Positions 1 through 7,729 of a DNA stretch of 64,000 nucleotides are shown in pieces (position 1 is the first letter of the stretch; every line of letters starts with the position of its first letter). The notes beneath the pieces are model-generated. The model did no database searches. It had not been told where the DNA came from and saw nothing but the letters and a program-made list of their open reading frames with translations. The stretch is from Ramlibacter tataouinensis (lineage in GTDB: Bacteria; Pseudomonadota; Gammaproteobacteria; Burkholderiales; Burkholderiaceae_C), in contig NZ_CP010951.1 in assembly GCF_001580455.1 (NCBI RefSeq), positions 4,613,001 to 4,677,000 of the forward strand, given 5' to 3'. The position numbers and the translations under genes are program-made.

Positions 1-776
1 CGGACCTCGAAACCATCGTGAACCAGGCAGGCATCACGGCGGTGCAAGCCGGTGTCATGATCGGCAGCGACACGCTGATGCAGGCGGCCGAGCGCGTGCT
101 GGTGGGCAACGTCAACGCGCACACCACCAAGGAGCGGGAACGTGACCGCCGCATCATCGCGATCCACGAGTGGGGCCACTTCCTGGTGGACTTCGAGTCC
201 GAGCGCAAGGCCGCGGAGGGTGACTGGGACCGGATCCAGGCCGCCATGAAGACGATCAAGATCTCGCTGAAGGCCAATCCGCGAAACAACGCGCTGGGCT
301 TCGTGTTCCACAAGCAGGGCGCGAACCTGCTCAAGACCAAGGCCGACATCGAGCACGACGTGCGTGTGCTGCTGGGCGGCATGGCCAACGAGGAGCTGTT
401 CTTCGGCGAGGAAGGCACGACCAACGGAGCGCACAACGACATCTCGCGCGTCACGCGCCTGCTGCACCACGCGGTGGCCGAGATGGGCATGTACCGCAAG
501 ACGCGCCTGAATTTCGGCGCGTTGCACGACAGCCCGGGCAAGGACCTGGACGAAGAGACGCGCGCCATCATGGAGATGCAAAGCGAGCGCCTGTATGGTG
601 AGACCAAGGCGTCGCTGGCGCGGCTCAAGCCACTGACCGAACACCTGGCAGGCAAGCTCATGGAGCGCGGTGAAATGAGCCTGCGGGAAGCGCTGTACGA
701 GATCCGCAGCTTCGAGGCGGCCTGCCACGAGTTCTCCAGCCGCGCAGGCCTGGCGGCGGCCAGCGACCTGGCGTAA
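1..776 (+). CDS. FtsH-like peptidase M41 domain protein, 5' end outside window
   Basis: This is the C-terminal part of an ATP-dependent zinc metalloprotease of the FtsH/M41 type. The frame is open from base 3 upstream of the GTG at 18, and its first residues (DLETIVNQAG) resemble the end of an FtsH AAA module, so the start and ATPase domain lie outside the window. The zinc motif HEWGH is visible (HExxH; classical FtsH usually has HEAGH), and a later NDISRVT segment offers the third, Asp ligand. A region with GGMANEELFFGEEGTTNGA matches the conserved M41 segment. It ends in TAA at 774-776. The divergent motif suggests a paralogue rather than housekeeping FtsH. The family assignment is firm; the substrate is unknown. 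Confidence 0.78.
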   Translation, partial: DLETIVNQAGITAVQAGVMIGSDTLMQAAERVLVGNVNAHTTKERERDRRIIAIHEWGHFLVDFESERKAAEGDWDRIQAAMKTIKISLKANPRNNALGFVFHKQGANLLKTKADIEHDVRVLLGGMANEELFFGEEGTTNGAHNDISRVTRLLHHAVAEMGMYRKTRLNFGALHDSPGKDLDEETRAIMEMQSERLYGETKASLARLKPLTEHLAGKLMERGEMSLREALYEIRSFEAACHEFSSRAGLAAASDLA

Positions 777-880
777 GTCGCTTGGCGTAGGCGACCCGGC
801 TACGCGGGTCACCGAAGCAGACTACAAGGATCGCCCCGCCTGTCGGACGGTCCGCACGCTTCTTTTCCTGCCTGCCCTGC

Positions 881-908
881 CATGGCCCCGGCTTACGCTG
901 GGGCCATG
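881..908. other. Perfect 9-bp hairpin upstream of DUF3606 gene
   Basis: CATGGCCCC (881-889) pairs perfectly with GGGGCCATG (900-908) around a 10-base loop that can form two further pairs. It lies about 100 bases after the protease stop and 18 bases before the next start. There is no T-run, so it is not a standard terminator. It may shape the leader RNA of the DUF3606 gene or be a processing or attenuation hairpin; this is inference. Confidence 0.35.
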
Positions 909-926
909 TTTCCTTGGAGCGCAGCG

Positions 927-1106
927 ATGTTCGACGACAGCGCCACGGAAGGTGACGATCTGCTGATCATCAACCTGGACTACGAGTGGGAGCGGCGCAA
1001 CTGGATGCGGTGGCTGCATTGCAGCGAGAGCGAGTTGCGCCTGGCGGTCGAGACGATGGGGCCTGACGCCGACAATGTGCGCAGGTTCCTGCGGCAGGCC
1101 GCCTGA
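927..1106 (+). CDS. DUF3606 family small protein
   Basis: A 59-residue soluble protein whose second half (LHCSESELRLAVETMGPDAD followed by VRRFL) matches the DUF3606 pattern: a short helical domain of unknown function common as small stand-alone proteins in Burkholderiales and rhizobia. The start at 927 is preferred over the in-frame ATGs at 882 and 906 because GGAG lies nine bases upstream of 927, whereas the earlier ATGs fall in the hairpin at 881-908. No signal peptide or membrane segment is visible. It runs toward the convergent DUF2059 gene, with only seven bases between the stops. Confidence 0.75.
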   Translation: MFDDSATEGDDLLIINLDYEWERRNWMRWLHCSESELRLAVETMGPDADNVRRFLRQAA

Positions 1107-1113
1107 CCGCAGC

Positions 1114-1743
1114 TTATTTCTTGGCCGGCGGCGCCTTGCCGTTGGGAGCGGCCGCGCCCGGTGCGACGGGTCCGCCGGCGCCGGGCGTGATCCCCAGGCG
1201 CTTGGCGACGGTCTGCTCGAGCGCGCGCAGCTTCGGCTCCATCGAGGGGCGCGTGTCGGCCACCAGCTTCTCGGCCAGCACCTTCTGCATGTCGGGTGAC
1301 AAGCCCTGGAACTTCACGAAGGCCGGGGATTCGAGGATCGTGGCGACCTGCCGCAGTTCGTCCTCGGTCATGCGCTCTTCCAGCAGGGTGCCCAGGGTCG
1401 TGGGGGCGAGGGCCACGGCGCGCTTCTGCACCACCGGAACCGACTCGTCCACGAACTTCTGGACATCGCCCTGGATCTCCTTGGCGATCGCTTCCTGCTT
1501 CTCCCGGGGCACGCGCTGCTGCAGTTCGATGCCTGCGTTGCCCATGAGCTCGGCGGCCGGCTGCTGCACCAGCGCGCGGGCCATGGCCTCGATGCTGGGT
1601 TGCTGCACCTTCAGGATGCGCGCGACGGCTTCCTTCTTGGCGGGAGAGGAAGGCGAGGAGGGCGGGCTTGCCTGCTGGGCGTGAGCGGCAAATGCCGCGG
1701 CAAGGGAAAGGGTGATGAGGGATTTCTTGATCATCTTGGGCAT
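1114..1743 (-). CDS. DUF2059 domain secreted protein
   Basis: A 209-residue exported protein. Residues 1-22 form a signal peptide ending AAHAQQ. The mature part begins with a Ser/Pro linker, then a helical region of about 120 residues including LLEERMTEDELRQVATILES, AFVKFQ and LSPDMQKVL, which is the DUF2059 pattern of periplasmic proteins of unknown function. The C-terminus is Gly/Pro/Ala-rich and ends in a lysine pair. The upstream Tyr-rich lipoprotein gene is on the same strand with a terminator-like hairpin between them, so the two may be separate transcripts. Confidence 0.82.
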   Translation of the reverse strand: MPKMIKKSLITLSLAAAFAAHAQQASPPSSPSSPAKKEAVARILKVQQPSIEAMARALVQQPAAELMGNAGIELQQRVPREKQEAIAKEIQGDVQKFVDESVPVVQKRAVALAPTTLGTLLEERMTEDELRQVATILESPAFVKFQGLSPDMQKVLAEKLVADTRPSMEPKLRALEQTVAKRLGITPGAGGPVAPGAAAPNGKAPPAKK

Positions 1744-1746
1744 CTT

Positions 1747-1778
1747 AAAGCGGGCCGCCTGGGGCCCCGGCCGGCTTT
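1747..1778 (-). terminator. Possible rho-independent terminator after Tyr-rich lipoprotein gene
   Basis: Read on the minus strand, AAAGC and GGCCG pair with CGGCC and GCTTT around a GC-rich loop, with one mismatch in the stem. The stem overlaps the stop codon of the lipoprotein gene at 1777-1779 and ends in only three T residues, so termination may be weak. It separates the lipoprotein gene from the DUF2059 gene. Confidence 0.4.
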
Positions 1779-2187
1779 AGCGCCGGGCGCTGTTGTGGTT
1801 CATTCCACGGCCGCCGTGCATGCTCCCGCCGCCGTGCCGGTGTCCGCCGCTTCCCGAGAACCCTGGGTGATTGCCACTGTGCCTGTGGTGCCCATGGCCC
1901 CAGTAGGAGCGGTAACCGTAGTACGGGTAGGCGTAGTACCCGCGGTAGTAGCGACCGTAATACGGCGCGTAGTACGGATAGGCGTAGTAAGGATAGTAGT
2001 AGGGAGCGGAGTAGCTGTAGGGATAGTAGTAGCCGTAGGGGTAGTAGTTGTACCCGGAGTAGGCGCTCGAGTAGTACGGGCTGGTGGTATAGCCGCCGTA
2101 CTGGCTGTCGTAGTAGTACGGGTAGCCATAGGCGACGCAACCCGTCATGCCAGCCGCAGCCAGGAGTGCGATCAGCAGCCGCTTCAT
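1777..2187 (-). CDS. Tyr/Pro/Gly-rich lipoprotein
   Basis: A 136-residue lipoprotein. The start at 2187 has a near-perfect Shine-Dalgarno (AAGGAGGTGT) just upstream. MKRLLIALLAAAGMTGC is a lipoprotein signal with the lipobox cysteine at residue 17. The mature region is dominated by Tyr with Pro, Ser and Gly (YPYYYDSQYGGY, then repeated PYYY/YPYY units), and the tail is rich in Gly, His and Ser. No enzyme domain is visible. Similar Tyr-rich low-complexity lipoproteins occur widely in Burkholderiales; surface or envelope structure is the likely role, but function is unknown. Confidence 0.75.
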   Translation of the reverse strand: MKRLLIALLAAAGMTGCVAYGYPYYYDSQYGGYTTSPYYSSAYSGYNYYPYGYYYPYSYSAPYYYPYYAYPYYAPYYGRYYRGYYAYPYYGYRSYWGHGHHRHSGNHPGFSGSGGHRHGGGSMHGGRGMNHNSARR

Positions 2188-2317
2188 GGGACACCTCCTT
2201 GCACGGGCGCCGCACCCGCACATAGCCGATTGGACGGCCGTCAGGTGTCGGCGATGTGTGTAACAGGCGTCGGGCCGTTACGACTGTGAAGCGGAAGGGC
2301 GGCATCCCGCCCCGGGC

Positions 2318-2488
2318 TCAACCGCCCTTGTGCGAGCGCTTGCCGGGGTTCTTCTTGCTTCGGGTGGCGACGCCGCGCTCAAGGCTGACTTTCTGGCCGC
2401 CGCCGTTGCGCTTGACGGTGTAGCCCTCCACCGGCTTGCCCGACACGGTGCGCTTGCGGTCAGCTTCGGTCACGATCTTGTTGCCCAT
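2318..2488 (-). CDS. Small basic protein of unknown function
   Basis: A 56-residue Lys/Arg/Gly-rich protein beginning MGNKIVTEADRKRTVSGKPV and ending SKKNPGKRSHKGG. The start at 2488 is chosen because GAGG lies seven bases upstream; the longer in-frame extension has no comparable site. No signal peptide, cysteine or membrane segment is present. The positive charge would allow nucleic acid binding, but no family is recognised. It precedes the Tyr-rich lipoprotein gene on the same strand, with a gap of about 130 bases holding no other gene. Confidence 0.6.
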   Translation of the reverse strand: MGNKIVTEADRKRTVSGKPVEGYTVKRNGGGQKVSLERGVATRSKKNPGKRSHKGG

Positions 2489-2538
2489 TGATATTCCTCG
2501 GATGAATGAAGTTACGGAAAGGGCAACATTGTCCTTCA

Positions 2539-3063
2539 TTACGGACATTGCACCGCGCCGGCCTGGATGGAGCACACGCCGCCCTGCGGGCCGATCAGTA
2601 CCGGTCCCATAAAGTTCAGTCGGCGGCCCTCGCTGTCCCAACAGCCGCCCGGATCACAAGTGGTGATCGCCACCGGGCGCGGTATGCGCACGGGCGGCGG
2701 TGCCGTGGCAGCGGCGGGCGGCGCGGCCGGCTTGCCTGGGCCAGGGTCGATCGAAGGCGAGGGCACGGCGATCGGCACAGGCGGCGCGCCCGCACGCTCG
2801 GCATGGCCCGACTGCGGCCCCAGGCAGGTTTCCAGGGCACGCTTGCGCTTGGCCGCGAGGCTGTCCCTGGCCCCGGCGTTCCCTGCGGCCGCGTCCTGGA
2901 TGTTGCGTTCCAGCGCGAGCTGGGCCGCCCCGCACTCCGGCGACTTGAGCGGATCGCTCGTGTCCGGCGCCACGGCTGCAGCTGCCGTTGCGGCGCCCGC
3001 GAGCAGCGTGATGGCGAACAGCAAAGGCTGCCGCGCCGGCCGGCGGCGGCCTCTCGCGCCCAT
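2539..3063 (-). CDS. Exported Pro/Ala-rich hypothetical protein
   Basis: A 174-residue protein of unknown function. From the ATG at 3063 it has a basic N-terminus (GARGRRRPARQ), a hydrophobic stretch (LLFAITLLAGAATAAAAV) resembling a signal peptide, then a helical region with two Cys, a Pro/Ala-rich linker, and a C-terminal module with four Cys (TTCDPGGCW, GGVCSIQAG, VQCP) that could form two disulfides in the periplasm. In-frame ATGs at 3105 and 3123 are alternatives; none has a convincing ribosome site. It is divergent from the small gene at 3122. Start and function are uncertain. Confidence 0.55.
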   Translation of the reverse strand: MGARGRRRPARQPLLFAITLLAGAATAAAAVAPDTSDPLKSPECGAAQLALERNIQDAAAGNAGARDSLAAKRKRALETCLGPQSGHAERAGAPPVPIAVPSPSIDPGPGKPAAPPAAATAPPPVRIPRPVAITTCDPGGCWDSEGRRLNFMGPVLIGPQGGVCSIQAGAVQCP

Positions 3064-3121
3064 GTCCGACGTGCTGACGGCCGGCGCTTCACTAGCCTTG
3101 TTCATTCCGAGGCATTTCGTC

Positions 3122-3352
3122 ATGGCCATCCACAAACGCACCAGCTTGAGCCGCGCCAAGCGCGGCGATGCGCCAACCTCGTCGATTCCTGCGCGCAGCG
3201 ACATCGGCGAGAACACCGCAAGCGAACTGATCGAGGCGCCGCGCACGAAGCGGAAGGACCCGCTCGATCCCCATGACTTTCCCGATGGCGGCGGCAGCGG
3301 CGGGGCCGAAGCATTCAGCCGCGCCCGCCTCAAATCGTCCCGCGGCCGTTGA
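3122..3352 (+). CDS. Small hypothetical protein (76 aa)
   Basis: A 76-residue hydrophilic protein starting MAIHKRTSLSRAKRGDAPTS, rich in Arg, Ser, Asp and Pro, with a Gly-rich stretch (PDGGGSGG) before a basic tail. A GAGG-like site lies about ten bases before the ATG. It is divergent from the exported Cys-containing gene and convergent with the next small gene, with only one base between the stops. The composition suggests an intrinsically disordered protein. No family is recognised; it is kept because start, length and packing with neighbours are plausible. Confidence 0.5.
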   Translation: MAIHKRTSLSRAKRGDAPTSSIPARSDIGENTASELIEAPRTKRKDPLDPHDFPDGGGSGGAEAFSRARLKSSRGR

Positions 3353-3353
3353 G

Positions 3354-3590
3354 TCAGGACTCGTCCGGCGCCTTGCCGGCGCCGGGCTTGTCGCCAGGGC
3401 GCCGCTCCCGCTGCTCACGCGCGGCGCCACCCTTGGGGCGCTGCGAATCCGGTGTGCCGTCGCCGCTTCCGCACGGCGTGCCATCGGCGCCGGCCGGCGG
3501 CGTAAGACGGTCGCTCGAGCGGCTGCTGTCTTCGGGGTCCTCGCCGATGAAGTCGGCGTTGGCCGCTTCGGTAGGGAATCGGGTCGGCAT
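3354..3590 (-). CDS. Small acidic/polar hypothetical protein (78 aa)
   Basis: A 78-residue, probably disordered protein starting MPTRFPTEAANADFIGEDPE and continuing with Ser/Asp/Arg- and Gly/Pro-rich sequence. AGGA lies about eleven bases upstream of the ATG. No transmembrane segment, signal or known domain is visible. It is convergent with the 76-residue gene and divergent from xth across about 150 bases. Small composition-biased genes like this are hard to validate from sequence alone, so confidence is modest. Confidence 0.42.
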   Translation of the reverse strand: MPTRFPTEAANADFIGEDPEDSSRSSDRLTPPAGADGTPCGSGDGTPDSQRPKGGAAREQRERRPGDKPGAGKAPDES

Positions 3591-3741
3591 GGGCGTGGTC
3601 CTGTGGTGAAAGGAGTGGCTGGCAGTACCTCGTGGAATTCCAAGCCACTATGCGCTGCGCGGCCGTCGGCCCCCTGTAGGACGTCACCTCATGGTGGGCG
3701 CGAGCACGACGGCAGCAGGCGCCATGCGCGATGATCGCTCC

Positions 3742-4560
3742 GTGAAGATCGCCACCTTCAACGTCAACGGCATCAAGAGCCGCCTGGCGAACCTGCTCCA
3801 GTGGCTCGAGCGCGAGCAGCCGGACGTCGCTTGCCTGCAGGAACTCAAGGCCGACAGCTTTCCCGAGGCGGACCTGCGCGAAGCCGGCTACCACGGTGTG
3901 TGGCGCGGACAGCGCTCCTGGAACGGCGTGGCGATCCTCTCGCGCGGCGACCCGCCGCAGGAGGTCCGGCGCGAGTTGCCGGGCGACCCGGGGGACGACC
4001 ACAGTCGCTACGTCGAGGCCGCGGTGGGCGGGGTGCTGGTGGCATGCCTGTACCTGCCCAATGGCAACCCCCAGCCCGGACCCAAGTTCGACTACAAACT
4101 GGCCTGGTTCCAGCGCTTCATCGAGCACGCGGCCACCCTCCACGCGTGCGGGCATCCGGTGGTGCTGGCCGGCGACTACAACGTGGTGCCGACCGACTTC
4201 GACATCTACAACCCGCGCTCCTGGCTCAAGGATGCCTTGCTGCAGCCACAAAGCCGCGATGCCTACCGGCGCCTGCTGCAACAAGGATGGACCGATGCCT
4301 TGCGCCACCAGCACCCCGATGAAGCCATCTTTACGTTCTGGGACTATTTCCGTCAGCACTGGGAGCGCAATGCCGGGCTTCGGATCGACCACCTGTTGTT
4401 GAACCGCGAGCTCGCGCCCTGCCTGGTGGCGTCGGGCGTGGACAGCTGGGTGCGGGGCGAGCCGCACGCGAGCGACCACGCCCCGGCCTGGGTGCAACTC
4501 GACCTCGGCAAGCTCGCGAAGAAGAAGGCGCCCGCGCGGCGTGCGAAGGCCACATCATGA
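3742..4560 (+). CDS. xth: Exodeoxyribonuclease III
   Basis: A base-excision repair enzyme: Mg-dependent AP endonuclease and 3'-5' exonuclease of the ExoIII/EEP superfamily. The protein is 272 residues from the GTG at 3742 (E. coli Xth is 268). Motifs run in order: KIATFNVNGIKSRL at the N-terminus, CLQELKAD with the metal-binding Glu, GDYNVVPTDFDIYNP with the catalytic Asp-Asn, LRIDHLL, and the terminal SDHAP with the catalytic His. The GTG matches the family start; an in-frame ATG at 3724 would add six residues. It overlaps the next gene by ATGA, so GST is probably translationally coupled. Confidence 0.93.
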   Translation: MKIATFNVNGIKSRLANLLQWLEREQPDVACLQELKADSFPEADLREAGYHGVWRGQRSWNGVAILSRGDPPQEVRRELPGDPGDDHSRYVEAAVGGVLVACLYLPNGNPQPGPKFDYKLAWFQRFIEHAATLHACGHPVVLAGDYNVVPTDFDIYNPRSWLKDALLQPQSRDAYRRLLQQGWTDALRHQHPDEAIFTFWDYFRQHWERNAGLRIDHLLLNRELAPCLVASGVDSWVRGEPHASDHAPAWVQLDLGKLAKKKAPARRAKATS

Positions 4561-5294
4561 GCTACCAACTGCACTACTGGCCCACCATCCAGGGACGCGG
4601 CGAGTTCATTCGCCTGGCGCTGGAGGCCGCGGGCGCGCCCTATGTGGACGTGGCGCGCGGCACGGGTGCGGGGCAGGGGACGCGCGCGATGATGCGCTAC
4701 TTCAATGACCAGGACCTGGCACGTCCACCATTCGCCTGCCCGTTCCTGGTCGACGGCAAGCGCGTGATCGCCCAGACGGCGGCGATCCTCATGTACCTCG
4801 GGCCCCGCCTGGGCCTGGTGGGCGCGAGCGAGATCGACCGGCTATGGGCGCACCAGATCCAGCTGACGATCGCGGACTTCATCACTGAGGCGCACGACGT
4901 GCACCATCCCCTGGGCGTCGGCCTGTACTACGAGGACCAGAAGCCCGAGTCCCTCCGGCGTGCGGCCGAATTCCGTGCCGAGCGGCTGCCGAAGTTCATG
5001 GCGTGGTTCGAAGCCATCGTGGAGCGCAACCCGCGCAACGCCGGAAGCGAGTTTCCGCACCTGATCGGCGGCCGGCTGAGCTACGTCGACCTGTCCCTGT
5101 TCCAGGTGGTCGCCGGCCTGCAGTACGCCTTTCCCAAGGCGAGCCGCAAGGCATTCCGCAAGACGCCGCAGGTGCTGGCCGTGCACGCGGGCGTTCAAGC
5201 ACACAAGCGCGTGGCAGCCTACCTGGCCAGCGAGCGGCGCATCGCGTTCAACGTGGAAGGGATCTTCCGGCACTACCCGGAGCTGGATGGGTAA
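4557..5294 (+). CDS. Glutathione S-transferase family protein
   Basis: A 245-residue cytosolic protein with a thioredoxin-like N-terminal domain (MSYQLHYWPTIQGRGEFIRL; CPFLVDGKRVIAQTAAILMY, the region that normally binds glutathione through a Ser or Thr after the cis-Pro turn) and an all-helical C-terminal domain from about residue 95. The Tyr at residue 7 could be the activating residue. It resembles the sigma/alpha-like GST families. It starts inside the xth stop codon (ATGA), a pairing that suggests co-expression of DNA repair with detoxification. The substrate cannot be predicted. Confidence 0.88.
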   Translation: MSYQLHYWPTIQGRGEFIRLALEAAGAPYVDVARGTGAGQGTRAMMRYFNDQDLARPPFACPFLVDGKRVIAQTAAILMYLGPRLGLVGASEIDRLWAHQIQLTIADFITEAHDVHHPLGVGLYYEDQKPESLRRAAEFRAERLPKFMAWFEAIVERNPRNAGSEFPHLIGGRLSYVDLSLFQVVAGLQYAFPKASRKAFRKTPQVLAVHAGVQAHKRVAAYLASERRIAFNVEGIFRHYPELDG

Positions 5295-5379
5295 TTCGTT
5301 CCCCCCTCTCCATCGCGTTTCCATCACTTGTGGGAGACGTCATGCGCCAGCATCTCGCCATCGGATCAAAATTGGCCCC

Positions 5380-5892
5380 ATGAAACGCTGGCTGGCTGCC
5401 ACCATCCTGGCCTTGCCGCTTCTCGCGCTTGCCGGCCAGTTCCAGGGAGTTCAGCTATCGGAAGACGGCACGAGCCTGCGCATCGCGACATCCGATGGGC
5501 AGCAATTCGAGGCGCCCAAGTACTCGGATCAGGTCGGGTTCGCAAAGCCTCGCATCTCCGCCGATGGAAGCCGCGTTGGCTGGCTCGCTCTCTATCCGAA
5601 CTGCTGCACGAGCTACCCGATCCCGCTGGCGCTTGTCGTACTCGATCAGTCGCGACGGCTGCAGTCTTTCGACGGCATCGGGATTTCCGTCTTTGCCTGG
5701 TGTTTCGTGCCGGACTCGTCCTCGGTCGCGTACGGGCAAGGCGTCCTGCATGGCAGCGATGCCCGCCACTTCGAGTGGCGCAATATCTCCGATGGCCGGC
5801 TTCTGGGCGCCTACGGGTCTGCGCGCGGCGATGCCCGGGACATCCAGGCCCGCAAGGGCGTTCCGTCCTGGGTGCGTTGCGTGCCAGAATGA
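5380..5892 (+). CDS. Exported hypothetical protein, beta-propeller-like repeats
   Basis: A 170-residue protein starting at the ATG at 5380, where MKRWLAATILALPLLALA forms a clear signal peptide; the longer in-frame extension upstream lacks one. The mature part contains repeating short strands with Ser-Asp-Gly turns (LSEDGTSLRI, RISADGSRVGW, VPDSSSVAYG), similar to blades of WD40/TolB-like propellers, plus a CC pair in LYPNCCTSYP. At this size it could hold only a partial propeller. No function is recognised. A gap of about 40 bases leads to the next gene on the same strand. Confidence 0.6.
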   Translation: MKRWLAATILALPLLALAGQFQGVQLSEDGTSLRIATSDGQQFEAPKYSDQVGFAKPRISADGSRVGWLALYPNCCTSYPIPLALVVLDQSRRLQSFDGIGISVFAWCFVPDSSSVAYGQGVLHGSDARHFEWRNISDGRLLGAYGSARGDARDIQARKGVPSWVRCVPE

Positions 5893-5931
5893 GCCGATCC
5901 ATCCACCACTGCGACGCGCTTCGGAGGACTG

Positions 5932-6534
5932 ATGGCAAACGATCCGATGTACCACGATGGGATGCGGCAGCTCCAGGATGTCCGCGAAACGCGGGCCATC
6001 GCCGATCGCCTGGAGCAGGTGACCGTTCGCTCGGCCTTTGCCGATGAGGACCGCGCGTTCATCCACCGTTGCTCCATGTTTTTCATTGCAACGGCTGATG
6101 CCAGCGCTCATCCGGATTGCTCGTACAAGGGCGGTTTGCCCGGGTTCGTGCGCGTCCTGGATGATCGCACGCTGGCGATTCCCGACTACGACGGCAATGG
6201 CATGTACCGGACCTGGGGCAACGTGCTCCTCAATCCGCACGTGGGGCTGCTGTTCCTGGACTTCGAGCGCCCGAAACGCCTGCGGGTGAACGGCACGGCT
6301 CAGGTCAGGGAAGACGACCCCTTGCGCACCGAGTTTCCGGGGTCCGTATTCGTTGTTCGTGTCACGGCAACGCAGATCTTTCCGAACTGCCCCCGGTACA
6401 TACACAAGATGCAATTGGTCGAACACTCCGTGTATGCGCCTCGGCCCGAGTACACGCCGCCGGTCCCGGCGTGGAAGACCTTCGACGAGTTCCGCGATTC
6501 GCTTCCGGCGCGCGACCGGACCGGGGACAAGTAG
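5932..6534 (+). CDS. Pyridoxamine 5'-phosphate oxidase family (FMN-binding split barrel) protein
   Basis: A 200-residue soluble protein of the PNPOx-like split-barrel fold, which binds FMN or F420 and reduces or oxidises small molecules. Visible conserved segments are MFFIATADASAHPDCSYKGG, DRTLAIPDYDGNGMYRTWGN and VGLLFLDFERPKRLRVNG, typical of the subfamily with an FMN-binding barrel; the C-terminal part includes FPNCPRYIHK. GGAGG six bases before the ATG fixes the start. The real substrate is unknown; members are often annotated only by fold. Confidence 0.87.
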   Translation: MANDPMYHDGMRQLQDVRETRAIADRLEQVTVRSAFADEDRAFIHRCSMFFIATADASAHPDCSYKGGLPGFVRVLDDRTLAIPDYDGNGMYRTWGNVLLNPHVGLLFLDFERPKRLRVNGTAQVREDDPLRTEFPGSVFVVRVTATQIFPNCPRYIHKMQLVEHSVYAPRPEYTPPVPAWKTFDEFRDSLPARDRTGDK

Positions 6535-6616
6535 CTCTCGATCCTGCCGCGCCATCCGCAGCCCGGGCAGCTCTTCCAGTGGCTTGCGGCGCCGCGCCTT
6601 GGCTGTCGCCGCCGGC

Positions 6617-7708
6617 ATGCGCATGAATAGAATGCAGTCCATGCCGCTCTGGACCTGGCTAGTCCCCGTGCTGTCGATCGGGTTGCTCGTGGCAGCGACG
6701 TTCGCAGGCGTGGGCATCCTGCTTGGCAGCCTTTGCGGCGCCGCGCTGATCGCCGCGGTGATCGCCGCGGTCCACCATGCCGAAGTCGTGGCGCATCGCG
6801 TGGGCGAGCCTCTTGGCACCCTGATCCTGGCCCTGGCCGTCACCGCCATCGAGACCGCGCTCATTCTTTCGATGATGATCGCCGGAGGCGAGGAGATGGC
6901 CACGCTGCCGCGCGACGCGATCTACTCCGCCGTGATGATCATCTGCACCGGCGTCGTCGGCATCTGCCTGTTGCTGGGTGGCCTTGCGCATCGCGAGCAG
7001 ACCTTTCGGGTCGAAGGGGCCGGCGCCGGGCTGGCCGCACTGATCGTCATGGCGGCGCTCACCCTGGTGCTGCCGGTGTTCACGACCAGCACGACGGCCG
7101 GCACCTACAGCACCGCGCAACTGGGCTTCGTGGCCGTGGCTTCGGCCACGCTCTGGGCGATCTTCGTCTTCATCCAGACCATCAGCCACCGGGACTATTT
7201 CATCCCCGAGAACGATGCGTCCGACCCGGACGCGCATGCCGAGCCGCCGACGAACCGGCAAGCCTGGGCCAGCTTCGGGTTGCTGTTCCTGTCGCTGGTG
7301 GCGGTCGTGGGCCTGGCCAAGATGCTTTCGCCGGCGATCGAGGGCGCGGTCGAGAAGGCGAACGCACCCCGGATCGTCGTCGGGATCGTGATCGCCGCCC
7401 TGGTGCTGCTGCCGGAGGCGTGGGCCGCGACGCGAGCCGCCCGTGCGAACCGGCTCCAGGGCAGCATGAACCTGGCGATCGGCTCCGCGCTGGCCTGCAT
7501 CGGCCTGACCGTGCCCATCGTCGTGCTGGCGGCCATTGTCCTGAAATTGCCGCTGGTGCTGGGCCTCGAGCCCAAGGACATGGGCCTGCTCATACTGACC
7601 TTCCTGGTGAGCGCCGTCACCCTCGGCACAGGACGAACCTACATGATGCAGGGCGCGATCCACCTGGTGATGTTCGCCACCTTCCTGTTCCTGGCGCTCG
7701 TGCCTTGA
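6617..7708 (+). CDS. chaA: ChaA-type calcium/sodium:proton antiporter
   Basis: An inner-membrane cation:proton antiporter of the CaCA superfamily, about 363 residues with some eleven membrane helices (E. coli ChaA is 366). The two diagnostic alpha-repeat regions are present: VHHAEVVAHRVGEPLGTLIL with AIETALILSMM in the first half, and LLPEAWAATRAARANRLQGS with NLAIGSALACIGLTVPIV in the second. It would export Ca, Na or K in exchange for protons at alkaline pH or high salt. Four in-frame ATGs lie close together at 6617, 6623, 6632 and 6641; 6617 is used. The next gene is convergent. Confidence 0.9.
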   Translation: MRMNRMQSMPLWTWLVPVLSIGLLVAATFAGVGILLGSLCGAALIAAVIAAVHHAEVVAHRVGEPLGTLILALAVTAIETALILSMMIAGGEEMATLPRDAIYSAVMIICTGVVGICLLLGGLAHREQTFRVEGAGAGLAALIVMAALTLVLPVFTTSTTAGTYSTAQLGFVAVASATLWAIFVFIQTISHRDYFIPENDASDPDAHAEPPTNRQAWASFGLLFLSLVAVVGLAKMLSPAIEGAVEKANAPRIVVGIVIAALVLLPEAWAATRAARANRLQGSMNLAIGSALACIGLTVPIVVLAAIVLKLPLVLGLEPKDMGLLILTFLVSAVTLGTGRTYMMQGAIHLVMFATFLFLALVP

Positions 7709-7729
7709 AGTCGCGATGGCGCCTGGGGC

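Noticed and set aside
5287..5379. Longer N-terminal extension of the exported protein at 5380-5892
   Set aside because: The extension has no signal-like sequence and overlaps the GST gene end; the ATG at 5380 gives a clean signal peptide.
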